From assembly GCA_964438995.1 (NCBI GenBank), contig CAYTMQ010000010.1:62001-126000 (forward strand): a stretch of 64,000 nucleotides of DNA, in the 5' to 3' direction. The stretch is from JABMMZ01 sp964438995. GTDB lineage: Bacteria; Bacteroidota; Bacteroidia; NS11-12g; UBA955. The translations under genes were made by a program, and so were the position numbers. Of this stretch, positions 8,698 through 17,072 are shown piece by piece. Under the pieces are notes generated by a model that searched no databases, was not told the DNA's origin, and saw nothing but the letters and a program-made list of their open reading frames with translations. How positions within the stretch are numbered: the stretch's first letter is position 1; the number at the start of each line of letters is the position of its first letter.

Positions 8698-10272
8698 ATG
8701 CAAAAAATATTCAGTAAGTATTTACCAGAAACTGTCTTTACTATTGCTTTCGCTATAATTTCAATAGTATTAAATCTTCAATTTTTAGATGGTTCAAACA
8801 TCAATACCGTTATTGCTGGTCATGATGAGTACATAGCTGTAAAAGAAGTCTACTCAATCATACATCCTGTATCGTTCAAACACTTTTTTATGGCGGTTAT
8901 AAGTGGCAATGCGTTGTATTATGGAAGAATCATGTTCTATTTGGACGCATTAATTGCCTATATTCCATTTGTAGTGTTTGGTGTTAAAGGAATGGTTCTT
9001 ACCATTAGATTGTTTCATGCGTTTCTAATTGCTGCATCACTGATTCTATTAGCCAATACTTTTTTTGAAAAACAATGGCAAAAATGGTTGTTGTTTATTT
9101 CTGTAGCTCTTTTATACTTTACCATGTATTTTATCATGATGCCAAAACCTGAGCCATTGCAGTTGTTTTTTCTGACCTGGTTTTTTAAGCGTTTTAAAAC
9201 CAACAACTATAAATTTTCATGGTATTTTATTTTATTAGGCATTGCTTATGGTATTAAGTTTAATGTGCTATTGATGCTGCCAGTAATATGCCTAATTCCA
9301 TTCTTACAAGATTCAAAATTTGAACTAAAATCCTATTTAATGCCATCCATTAAGGCAATTGTTGGATTTGTAATCGGACTGATCATAGCTGTGCCTTGTT
9401 TGGCACTTTCAGTTGTACGACCAATTTTTTTGCAAACATACTTGCACGAAACATTTGGAGGTACTGAAAAAGGATATGACAATGCAAATTTAGACGTACT
9501 TCATTGGATGGATAGCGGTTTAGGGGGTTCGTATTTGGGAGTGGGAGCACTTGCAATTCCTTTTATTGTGTTCGTTGGATTTCTGTTGTTTAAATCGATA
9601 AAACACGAGATGAAAACAAAAGATTTTGCCGCATCACTTTTATTAGGAATGGGATTATTAATGGCCTTTGTTATCATGATTAAAACAAAGAGACTATGGC
9701 CACACTATTTATGGACTGCCTATATTTTCATGGTAGTTGGTTCATTGATAAGTATCGCACAAATAGAAGCAAAACGTCAGAAAACAGTATTGATAACGTA
9801 TTTGATGATATTTATAAGTTCATCTGTATTTTTCTCTTTAACCAGAGAAATGCCTTTATTTTTACAATTAGCAAAATCAGAAGAGGTAGAAAAAAATACA
9901 AAATGGAGTAAACAAGCCATTGGTTATATCAAAAACAAGTACCCAAATTCAAGAGTTGCTACCGATGGCTCTTTGCTTTATCCATTTGAAGACTTTGTAA
10001 AAGTAGACATTTACCATCCATTTGAAGGAAAATCCCAAGATGAGACTAGCACTGCATTTTATTGGTATAGTGATAAGCCAGAAAACATGTATACCGAAAA
10101 CAACGATGTATTGGTGTTTTACAAACGCTTACCTGAGCGAATGTTAAAAGAAAAACCAAATATTTATGTTGGGCATCAAGAGGAATTGTACAAACAATTC
10201 AATTCAAATATTCCTTCTATTTATCAGAGAGATACTAGTTTTGGTGAGATAATCATTTTCAAAAAAAAATAA
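8698..10272 (+). CDS. GT-C-type integral membrane glycosyltransferase (GT39-like)
   Basis: Polytopic protein of 524 aa with about ten hydrophobic helices in the first 370 residues and a soluble C-terminal domain facing the periplasm. The first external loop contains GHDEYIAVKE, with the acidic pair D43-E44 where GT-C enzymes keep their catalytic Asp. It probably transfers a sugar from a polyprenyl-phosphate donor to a periplasmic acceptor, fed by the GT2 encoded 3 bp upstream. The acceptor is unknown. Confidence 0.72.
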   Translation: MQKIFSKYLPETVFTIAFAIISIVLNLQFLDGSNINTVIAGHDEYIAVKEVYSIIHPVSFKHFFMAVISGNALYYGRIMFYLDALIAYIPFVVFGVKGMVLTIRLFHAFLIAASLILLANTFFEKQWQKWLLFISVALLYFTMYFIMMPKPEPLQLFFLTWFFKRFKTNNYKFSWYFILLGIAYGIKFNVLLMLPVICLIPFLQDSKFELKSYLMPSIKAIVGFVIGLIIAVPCLALSVVRPIFLQTYLHETFGGTEKGYDNANLDVLHWMDSGLGGSYLGVGALAIPFIVFVGFLLFKSIKHEMKTKDFAASLLLGMGLLMAFVIMIKTKRLWPHYLWTAYIFMVVGSLISIAQIEAKRQKTVLITYLMIFISSSVFFSLTREMPLFLQLAKSEEVEKNTKWSKQAIGYIKNKYPNSRVATDGSLLYPFEDFVKVDIYHPFEGKSQDETSTAFYWYSDKPENMYTENNDVLVFYKRLPERMLKEKPNIYVGHQEELYKQFNSNIPSIYQRDTSFGEIIIFKKK

Positions 10273-10273
10273 A

Positions 10274-11503
10274 TTGAGCTCTACCTTAGTATATTTTGTA
10301 GAAGACACAGAAACATCATTTGTTATCAATGATATCAGAGAGCTTGCTTCAGAATATGATGAGGTGATTTTATTGTCAACTGAGAGCATTGATAACAAAA
10401 ATGATTTGCCTAATAACGTCAAAGCGTTTGAATCATTTATCAATTGGAAAAACCTGAATCTAAAGAAGATATTGATTCAAAATTTCTTTGGCATAATAAT
10501 ACGATTTGTATCTGAATGCTTAGCAACTGGAAAATTGTTATCACTTAAGCAATCTATTGCAGTTATTGGCTCTAATTACTATAAGGCCAACGAAGTGATG
10601 AGGGTGCTGAAAGCATATAAAGACATCGACTATAGCAATGTGCCATTCTACGCTTTTTGGTTTTACGATTGCATCTATTTAGCTAGGTTAAAGGAAATAG
10701 GATTTACTCAAAAAATATTCAGCAGAGCACATGGCGGCGATGTGTTTGAAGAAAGAAGTTCTCTTTCAGGTAAAGTCTTGTTTAGACATTATCAACTTTC
10801 ATTTCTAAATGGGGTATTTTCTGTATCAAAAGCTGGAACAGAGTATTTAAAGCAGAGATACAAAAAATACGCTTCAAAAATACAAACAATCTATTTAGGT
10901 TCATTTTATCACGAAAAAATGAATCCATTTGTTAAAGATGAATTGGTGATAGTCAGTTGTGCTAAGATAAGGGATGTAAAGCGTATACATTTGATTGCAG
11001 AAGCATTAAAATACATTGATATTCCTTGTAAGTGGTTTCATTTGGGAGATGAAAATTTGGATGCAAAAAATGACGAAACGATTCCAAAGTACATCAAGGC
11101 AAAAGAAGAACTTATCCATTGTAAAAACATTCAACACACGTCTATGGGAGCAATGGATAACGAAGATATTTACAAGTTTTATGAACTGACCCCCATAACA
11201 GCTTTCATTAGTGTTTCAGAATCTGAAGGGATACCTGTTAGCATGATGGAGGCTATCAGTTTTGGCATACCAGTCATTTCGACAGATGCAGGAGGATGCA
11301 AAGAAATTGTAACTCCTCAATCTGGTGTTTTGATTCCAAATGATTCAAGTCCAATTGAAATTGCAAAATCAATTATTGACATGTTTGAATCCGAAAAAAA
11401 CACAAATGATTTTAGAATAAAAGTAAGAGATTATTGGATGAAGACATTCAATATGGAATCGAACTATAAGCATTTGTTTGAGACACTTCAAAAAGGTGTT
11501 TAA
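10274..11503 (+). CDS. GT-B glycosyltransferase, GT4 family
   Basis: Retaining GT-B enzyme of about 410 aa. The C-terminal half shows the GT4 signature: VSCAKIRDVKR, FISVSESEGIPVSMMEA with the conserved Glu, and GIPVISTDAGG. FSRAHGGDVF in the N-terminal half contains the usual histidine. It starts with TTG one base after the previous stop; the next in-frame ATG would remove the first beta-strand. It is the last gene before a 92-bp gap carrying a promoter-like element, so it probably ends the first transcription unit. Confidence 0.88.
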   Translation: MSSTLVYFVEDTETSFVINDIRELASEYDEVILLSTESIDNKNDLPNNVKAFESFINWKNLNLKKILIQNFFGIIIRFVSECLATGKLLSLKQSIAVIGSNYYKANEVMRVLKAYKDIDYSNVPFYAFWFYDCIYLARLKEIGFTQKIFSRAHGGDVFEERSSLSGKVLFRHYQLSFLNGVFSVSKAGTEYLKQRYKKYASKIQTIYLGSFYHEKMNPFVKDELVIVSCAKIRDVKRIHLIAEALKYIDIPCKWFHLGDENLDAKNDETIPKYIKAKEELIHCKNIQHTSMGAMDNEDIYKFYELTPITAFISVSESEGIPVSMMEAISFGIPVISTDAGGCKEIVTPQSGVLIPNDSSPIEIAKSIIDMFESEKNTNDFRIKVRDYWMKTFNMESNYKHLFETLQKGV

Positions 11504-11574
11504 AAATGTATGCATTCGATGAAAATTCCCTTGAACCGTTGAAAAGAGAGTTTTAGTATACAAGTATTTGACAG

Positions 11575-11582
11575 TACATTTG
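11575..11582 (+). promoter_or_regulatory. Candidate -7 element TACATTTG upstream of neuB
   Basis: TACATTTG followed by C matches the Bacteroidota -7 consensus TAnnTTTG and lies 13 bp before the neuB ATG. The 92-bp gap here (11504-11595) is the largest in the first 24 kb and otherwise holds only a 16-codon open frame that I do not regard as a gene. No clear TTG at the usual distance upstream was found. Confidence 0.4.
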
Positions 11583-11595
11583 CTCAATTAATTTA

Positions 11596-12612
11596 ATGCC
11601 TAATCAGTCGTCTATAGAAATCATAGCTGAAATTGCTCAAGCCCACGATGGAAGCTTGGGAATTGCTCATTCGTATATAGATTCTTTGGCCACTACTGGA
11701 GTTGATACTGTAAAGTTTCAAATGCATATAGCATCAGCTGAAAGCAGTGAATTTGAACAATTCAGAGTAAATTTTAGCTACGAAGACAAAACACGTTTCG
11801 ACTATTGGGCAAGAATGGGATTTACGTTTGACCAATGGGTAGGATTAAAAACACATTGTGAAGATAAAGGTTTAAGATTCCTTTGTTCACCATTTTCAAT
11901 TCAAGCAGTAGAATGGATGGAGCAATTAAAAGTAGACCGTTATAAAATTGCTAGTGGTGAGGTAAACAATTATTTGATGTTGGATAAAATCTGTCAAACA
12001 AAAAAGCCTATTTTGCTTTCAAGTGGCATGAGTAGCTTTGACGAACTTCAAGCAGCGTTTGATTTTATAAAAATGAAAGGTGGAGTTACAGATGCGGTTT
12101 TTCAATGCACTACTGCCTACCCAACTCCAGCAGAAAAATACGGCTTAAACGTTTTAAATGAACTAAAAAATAGATTTGAGACCAAAGTTGGTTTAAGTGA
12201 TCATTCTGGAAAAATATATGCTGGAATAGCAGCAGCTACCTTGGGTGCCGAATTGATGGAAATGCATGTTGTATATGATAAAACCATGTTTGGTCCAGAT
12301 GCCGGCTCTTCTTTAACCATTGCTGATTTTAAACAATTGGTGGAAGGTGTAAGAAGTATAGAAACAGCCTTAAAAAATCCTATTGACAAATCGGTTTCGT
12401 CTCAATTCATCGAATTAAAAACCATGTTTGGAAAATCGTTGTCGATTAACAAGGATGTTAAGGCTGGACACGTGATAGCTATAGATGATCTAGAAACTAG
12501 AAAGCCAGGAGATAGAGGAGTAGTTGCACAACATTACATGGACATTGTTGGTAAGACACTCAACAAAGATTTAGGCTCAGGCTCATTTATCAATTTAACA
12601 GACATTAACTAA
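11596..12612 (+). CDS. neuB: N-acetylneuraminate/legionaminate/pseudaminate synthase (NeuB family)
   Basis: Condenses phosphoenolpyruvate with a six-carbon amino sugar to give a nine-carbon nonulosonic acid. The TIM-barrel motifs are IAEIAQAHDG, DTVKFQMH, LCSPFS, YKIASGE, LLSSGMS, QCTTAYPTP and VGLSDHSG. From about residue 280 a C-terminal SAF (antifreeze-like) domain follows, with KPGDRG. Length (338 aa) is normal. It heads a cluster with NeuC, WbpG, HisF2, HisH2 and NeuA homologues, which points to a legionaminic- or pseudaminic-type product rather than plain sialic acid. The exact sugar cannot be fixed from sequence. Confidence 0.92.
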   Translation: MPNQSSIEIIAEIAQAHDGSLGIAHSYIDSLATTGVDTVKFQMHIASAESSEFEQFRVNFSYEDKTRFDYWARMGFTFDQWVGLKTHCEDKGLRFLCSPFSIQAVEWMEQLKVDRYKIASGEVNNYLMLDKICQTKKPILLSSGMSSFDELQAAFDFIKMKGGVTDAVFQCTTAYPTPAEKYGLNVLNELKNRFETKVGLSDHSGKIYAGIAAATLGAELMEMHVVYDKTMFGPDAGSSLTIADFKQLVEGVRSIETALKNPIDKSVSSQFIELKTMFGKSLSINKDVKAGHVIAIDDLETRKPGDRGVVAQHYMDIVGKTLNKDLGSGSFINLTDIN

Positions 12613-12614
12613 GA

Positions 12615-13772
12615 ATGAAAAAGCGCAAGATATGTGTCATTATAACGGCTAGACCAAGTTATAGCAGAGTAAGAACAGCTCTTAAAGCCATTAAAGATCA
12701 TCCTCAACTCGAGCTTCAATTGGTTGTTGCTGCATCTGCATTACTTGATAGATACGGTTCAACAGTTAATTTCATAGAATCGGATGGATTCGAAATTGCA
12801 GAGAAAGTATATATGGTTATAGAGGGTGCAACCCTTACAAGTTCTGCTAAAACTACCGGTATTGGTATAATGGAGCTTGCAACCACATTCGATAATTTAA
12901 AACCCGATATGGTTTGCACTATTGGAGATAGATATGAAACTATGGCAACCGCAATAGCAGCCAGTTATATGAACATTCCTTTGGTGCACATACAAGGTGG
13001 AGAGGTAACAGGTAATATCGATGAAAAAGTTAGACACGCTATTTCTAAACTTGCCGATTTGCATTTGGTATCTAACGATGATGCAAAACAAAGATTGATT
13101 AAAATGGGCGAGTATGAGCACAAAATATTTATCACAGGATGTCCAAGTATAGATATTGCTAAATCTGTTAGAGACCATTCTAAAATGGACTTTGATCCAT
13201 GTAAAAAGTACGGAGGGGTTGGAAAATTGATAGACATCCATGAAGATTATATTGTTGTGATGCAACATCCTGTAACAACTGAGTTCGACGAATCTAAAAG
13301 ACAAGCTGAAATACTGGTTAATATCATACATGAATTAAATATTCCAACATTCTGGTTCTGGCCAAATCCAGATGCTGGTAGTGATGGAACAAGTAATGCT
13401 TTGAGATCTTACAGAGAAGAAAATCCAAACAATCAATTGAGGTTTTTCAAAAATATGGAAGGAGGAGATTTTCTTAAATTATTGACGCATGCTAAATGTC
13501 TAATTGGCAATAGCAGTGTTGGAATAAGAGAATGTTCTTATCTTGGTGTTCCGGTTGTCAATATTGGATCTAGACAAAACAGAAGATTAAGAGGAATGAA
13601 TGTCATAGACACTGATTATGATAAAAACAACCTCATGAATGCTATAAAAACTCAGATAGCACACGGGCCGTATCAAGAAGAACATCTATATGGAGATGGC
13701 TCTGCTGGTCAGGCCATTGCAGATGTGCTATCAGTAGCACAAACTGAAATTAAAAAGGTCATCAGCTATTAA
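12615..13772 (+). CDS. neuC: UDP-N-acetylglucosamine 2-epimerase (hydrolysing), NeuC/LegG family
   Basis: Hydrolysing 2-epimerase that releases a ManNAc-type sugar from a UDP-activated precursor, giving the substrate for NeuB. Evidence is ITARPSYSRVR at the N-terminus, GDRYE, HIQGGEVTGNIDE, VMQHPVTTEFD, and GNSSVGIRECSYLGVPVVNIGSRQ in two stretches of the C-terminal domain. This is the GT-B-like fold of the family, at a normal 385 aa. It lies 2 bp after neuB. LegG, which acts on the 2,4-diamino sugar, belongs to the same family, so the substrate may be UDP-GlcNAc or its 4-amino-6-deoxy derivative. Confidence 0.9.
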   Translation: MKKRKICVIITARPSYSRVRTALKAIKDHPQLELQLVVAASALLDRYGSTVNFIESDGFEIAEKVYMVIEGATLTSSAKTTGIGIMELATTFDNLKPDMVCTIGDRYETMATAIAASYMNIPLVHIQGGEVTGNIDEKVRHAISKLADLHLVSNDDAKQRLIKMGEYEHKIFITGCPSIDIAKSVRDHSKMDFDPCKKYGGVGKLIDIHEDYIVVMQHPVTTEFDESKRQAEILVNIIHELNIPTFWFWPNPDAGSDGTSNALRSYREENPNNQLRFFKNMEGGDFLKLLTHAKCLIGNSSVGIRECSYLGVPVVNIGSRQNRRLRGMNVIDTDYDKNNLMNAIKTQIAHGPYQEEHLYGDGSAGQAIADVLSVAQTEIKKVISY

Positions 13773-13785
13773 TAAATCAAAAAAT

Positions 13786-14982
13786 ATGTCAAATACACTT
13801 CACGGTTTACCAGAACAAGTCATTTTTTGTAAGAAATGTTGTATCTCAAACCAACGCCCAAGTACCAAAAGAGAGTTTTCTAAAAAAACAACCAAAGACA
13901 CAGAAACAGTTGGATTTGGAGATGACGGTATTTGTGATACTTGCAAATGGTTTGAATTCAAGAAAACCATTGATTGGAATGAAAGAGAAAAGCAATTAGA
14001 AGAGCTTTGTAACAGATTCAGAAGAAACGATGGCAGATACGATGTGATAGTGCCTTCAAGCGGTGGTAAAGACAGTTTTTATGTTGCTCACCAATTGAAA
14101 CACAAATATGGCATGAATCCATTAACTGTAACTTGGGCACCTCATCAATACACAGAAATCGGCTGGAAAAATTTCCAGAGTATGATTGATGCTGGTTTCG
14201 ATAACATCTTAGTGACACCTAATGGTAAAGTGCACAGAACGCTTACCAAATTGGCATTCGAAAATCTTGTGAATCCATTTCAACCATTCATCATTGGACA
14301 GAAAAATGTGGCTCCAAGAGCTGCTTTGCAATACGATGTACCATTGATTATGTATGGTGAGAATCAAGCAGAAGCTCATAACAAATTTGATGAAAATTTA
14401 AGTCCGTTAATGGACAATTCACACTTCTGTCAAAAACCTGGTGAGGATTTGTATTTCGGAGGTGTTCACATCAAGGATTTAAAAGATTATGGCATTGAGG
14501 ATAAGGATTTGTTCTTATACAAGCCATTGGATGAAACAGAAATTAGAAAAGCTGGCATAGAAGTTCACTTCTACAGTTTCTATAAAAATTGGTCACCTCA
14601 AGAGAATTATTACTATGCCATGGAGCATTCAGGATTTGCTTCAAACCCTGACGGTCGTAGCGAAGGAACCTATACAAAATTTGCCAGCTTAGACGATAAA
14701 ATTGACGGTCAACATTACTATACCATGTTCATTAAATTTGGTCAAGGAAGGGCTATGAACGATGTTAATAGAGACATCAGAGATGGATTTATTTCAAGAG
14801 AAGAAGGTATAGAATTGATCAATAAATATGATGGTGAATTCCCTAAAAAGTACTTCCAAGAAGTATTGGATTATATGGGTATCACAGAAGAAAGATATTG
14901 GGAAATCATTGATAAAGCACGCTCACCACATTTATGGGAAAAAGTAAATGGTGAATGGACACTAAAACACAAAGTGTCTTAA
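13786..14982 (+). CDS. N-acetyl sugar amidotransferase (WbpG/PseA family)
   Basis: ATP-pyrophosphatase-type enzyme that converts an acetamido group on a sugar to an acetamidino group using ammonia from glutamine. The PP-loop SGGKDS is at residues 92-97. Cysteine pairs at 15/18 (CKKC) and 50/53 (CDTC) form a probable zinc site. IMYGENQAEAHN is in the conserved central region. WbpG works with HisF2 and HisH2 partners in Pseudomonas, and PseA acts on pseudaminic acid in Campylobacter. Here the HisF- and HisH-like genes follow directly, so the trio is complete. The likely target is the nonulosonic acid made by the flanking neu genes. Confidence 0.92.
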   Translation: MSNTLHGLPEQVIFCKKCCISNQRPSTKREFSKKTTKDTETVGFGDDGICDTCKWFEFKKTIDWNEREKQLEELCNRFRRNDGRYDVIVPSSGGKDSFYVAHQLKHKYGMNPLTVTWAPHQYTEIGWKNFQSMIDAGFDNILVTPNGKVHRTLTKLAFENLVNPFQPFIIGQKNVAPRAALQYDVPLIMYGENQAEAHNKFDENLSPLMDNSHFCQKPGEDLYFGGVHIKDLKDYGIEDKDLFLYKPLDETEIRKAGIEVHFYSFYKNWSPQENYYYAMEHSGFASNPDGRSEGTYTKFASLDDKIDGQHYYTMFIKFGQGRAMNDVNRDIRDGFISREEGIELINKYDGEFPKKYFQEVLDYMGITEERYWEIIDKARSPHLWEKVNGEWTLKHKVS

Positions 14983-14993
14983 TAGAATAGACA

Positions 14994-15743
14994 ATGAAAA
15001 GAGTCATAGCAAGATTAGATATTAAGGGTCAAAGATTGGTGAAGGGAATACATCTTGAAGGATGGCGATTTTTAAATGCTCACCCCAATGATTATTGCTT
15101 CAAATATTACGAGCAAGGCGTTGATGAGATAATATATGTTGATGCAGTAGCAAGCTTGTATGATAGAGATTCTCTAAAAGAAATTATTAAAAAGACAACA
15201 GACAATGTATTCGTGCCAATAACAGTTGGTGGAGGTATTCGTTCTGTTGAAAATGCTTTTGATATTTTGAGAAGTGGAGCAGATAAAGTAGCCATTTGTT
15301 CACAAGCTGTAAAAACACCTCAAATCATTTCTGAAGTTGCATCAAAATTTGGCAACCAGTGCATGGTATTATCTATTCAAGCAAAAAGAAACAAAGACAA
15401 TTCTTATTCTGTTTGGTATGATGTTGCTCGTGAGAAAACAGATATTGACGTAGTTGAGTGGGCTCAAAAAGGTGAAGAGTTAGGCGCCGGCGAGATATTA
15501 CTGACATGTATCGATCATGAAGGTTTGGAAAAAGGAATGGACACAGAATTGATAGAACGTGTTTCAAAAGCTGTTTCTATTCCAGTAATAGTAAGTGGCG
15601 GCTACGGCAAACCAAAAGATTTTGTGGATGCAATCAACAGTGGTGCCGATGCAGTAGCCGTTGCAAAAGCTTTGCATTACGATAGAACAACAATTTCAGC
15701 AATTAAAGAAGAAGCAAAAGCTTCAGGAATTCGAGTAAGATAA
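14994..15743 (+). CDS. HisF2/AglZ-type ammonia-channel subunit for sugar amidation
   Basis: TIM-barrel homologue of the imidazole glycerol phosphate synthase cyclase subunit. The first catalytic Asp region is kept (ARLDIKGQRLVKG), as are ITVGGGIRS and VSGGYG. The second catalytic Asp of HisF (D130 in the SIDAKR motif) is replaced: this protein reads SIQAKR with Gln129. That fits a protein that only channels ammonia from the HisH-like glutaminase to WbpG and no longer makes histidine. No other his gene is nearby. The stop overlaps the next start (TAATG), as expected for subunits made together. Confidence 0.88.
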   Translation: MKRVIARLDIKGQRLVKGIHLEGWRFLNAHPNDYCFKYYEQGVDEIIYVDAVASLYDRDSLKEIIKKTTDNVFVPITVGGGIRSVENAFDILRSGADKVAICSQAVKTPQIISEVASKFGNQCMVLSIQAKRNKDNSYSVWYDVAREKTDIDVVEWAQKGEELGAGEILLTCIDHEGLEKGMDTELIERVSKAVSIPVIVSGGYGKPKDFVDAINSGADAVAVAKALHYDRTTISAIKEEAKASGIRVR

Positions 15744-16375
15744 TGAGTAAGTCGGTTTCAATTATAGATTATGGCATGAGTAATCTGCTAAGTATTACCA
15801 GAGCATTCGAACATGTGGGTGCTAAGGTTGATATTGTAGAGACACCTGAAGCAATCTTAAAATCTGATTATCTTGTTTTGCCAGGTGTTGGTGCTTTTCC
15901 TGATGGTATGGCTGAACTTAATAAAAGACATTTGGTAGAGACCATCAGAGACTTTGTAAAAACTGGAAAGCCTCTCTTTGGTGTTTGTTTGGGCATGCAA
16001 ATGTTGCTAAGCGAAGGACATGAACATCAATTAACCGCAGGCATCAATTTGATAGAAGGCAAGGTATTGCCATTGCCAAAAGATATGCAAGGATTCAAAG
16101 TGCCTAATATCAATTGGCACAGTATATATCCTCCTGATGCCAATAAATGGCAATCAAGTATTTTGAAGGATACTGAACCAGAATCTTGTTTTTACTTCGT
16201 ACATTCTTACTATGCTCAGCCAAGCAACCCCGATAATGTACTTGCTTTAAGTAAATTTGGAACTTTAGAGTTCGCTGCATCCGTAATCAATAACAATGTG
16301 ATGGGAACTCAATTTCATCCTGAAAAAAGCGGGGTTGATGGTCTGCATTTACTTCAAAAATTTTTAGAATTATAA
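15743..16375 (+). CDS. HisH2-type glutaminase subunit for sugar amidation
   Basis: Class I glutamine amidotransferase that hydrolyses glutamine and passes ammonia to its HisF-like partner. The triad is intact: C82 in GVCLGMQ, with H192 and E194 in TQFHPEKS. The oxyanion region LPGVGAFPDGM is also present. Length (210 aa) is normal. Its position after a HisF-like gene and WbpG assigns it to sugar amidation rather than histidine synthesis; that assignment rests on context. Confidence 0.9.
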   Translation: MSKSVSIIDYGMSNLLSITRAFEHVGAKVDIVETPEAILKSDYLVLPGVGAFPDGMAELNKRHLVETIRDFVKTGKPLFGVCLGMQMLLSEGHEHQLTAGINLIEGKVLPLPKDMQGFKVPNINWHSIYPPDANKWQSSILKDTEPESCFYFVHSYYAQPSNPDNVLALSKFGTLEFAASVINNNVMGTQFHPEKSGVDGLHLLQKFLEL

Positions 16376-16382
16376 TATTGGT

Positions 16383-17072
16383 ATGAAAATTCTTTGTGTT
16401 ATTCCAGCAAGAGGAGGTTCTAAAGGAATACCTAAAAAGAACATTATTGATGTTAGTGGTAAACCTTTAATATCTTACACTATTGAACCAGCATTAAGTG
16501 TAATGAAGCAAGGTTTAATTGATAAAGTAATAGTGTCAACAGATTCACAGGAAATAGCTGATATTTCAATTAAATTAGGCGCAGAAGTACCTTTTTTAAG
16601 GCCCGATGACATATCAGGAGATAAAGCAAAATCTGTAGAATTTATGATTCACGCTCTTGATTATTTCAAACACCAAGGGATATATTATGATGCCATTTTG
16701 TTGTTGCAACCCACTTCTCCAATGCGAACCTCAGATGATTTAATTGCAGCATTAAACATGTTTATGTCATCTAAAAATGATAGCTTAATTTCAGCTTACG
16801 AAGAAGAATACATCAACGATTTGGTTATTTATAAATTAGATGAAGATGGTAAAACTTCAACACCTGTAAGTCCCTTACACAACAAGGGAGTTAGAAGGCA
16901 AGACCATGGTTCTACATATGTAAGAAATGGATGCATTTATATATCAAAAGCAGAGTTGATATACAATGGATTTGTTATTGGTGAAAAGCCATTAATGTAT
17001 GTGATGGATAAAAATAAATCTGTTAATGTTGATACAATGGAAGATTTAGAACTTTTGAGAAAGCTACTATGA
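16383..17072 (+). CDS. neuA: CMP-nonulosonate cytidylyltransferase (NeuA/LegF/PseF family)
   Basis: Activates the nonulosonic acid with CTP to give the CMP-sugar used by transferases. The signature IPARGGSKGIPKKN is at the N-terminus. VIVSTDSQEIA, LLQPTSPMRTSDD, RNGCIYI and VNVDTMEDL follow in family order. Length (229 aa) fits the short cytoplasmic form. It closes the neuB-neuC-wbpG-hisF2-hisH2-neuA block and overlaps the dehydrogenase gene by ATGA. Confidence 0.92.
   Translation: MKILCVIPARGGSKGIPKKNIIDVSGKPLISYTIEPALSVMKQGLIDKVIVSTDSQEIADISIKLGAEVPFLRPDDISGDKAKSVEFMIHALDYFKHQGIYYDAILLLQPTSPMRTSDDLIAALNMFMSSKNDSLISAYEEEYINDLVIYKLDEDGKTSTPVSPLHNKGVRRQDHGSTYVRNGCIYISKAELIYNGFVIGEKPLMYVMDKNKSVNVDTMEDLELLRKLL

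Noticed and set aside
11504..11556. A 16-codon ATG frame in the gap before neuB
   Set aside because: Too short, no signal or family feature, and followed by promoter-like sequence.
12897..13331. A 144-codon minus-strand open frame inside neuC
   Set aside because: Fully antisense to a well-supported gene, cysteine- and histidine-rich composition without any family pattern.
14994..16375. Histidine biosynthesis hisF-hisH
   Set aside because: No other his genes, WbpG adjacent, and the HisF-like protein lacks the second catalytic Asp; sugar amidation fits better.
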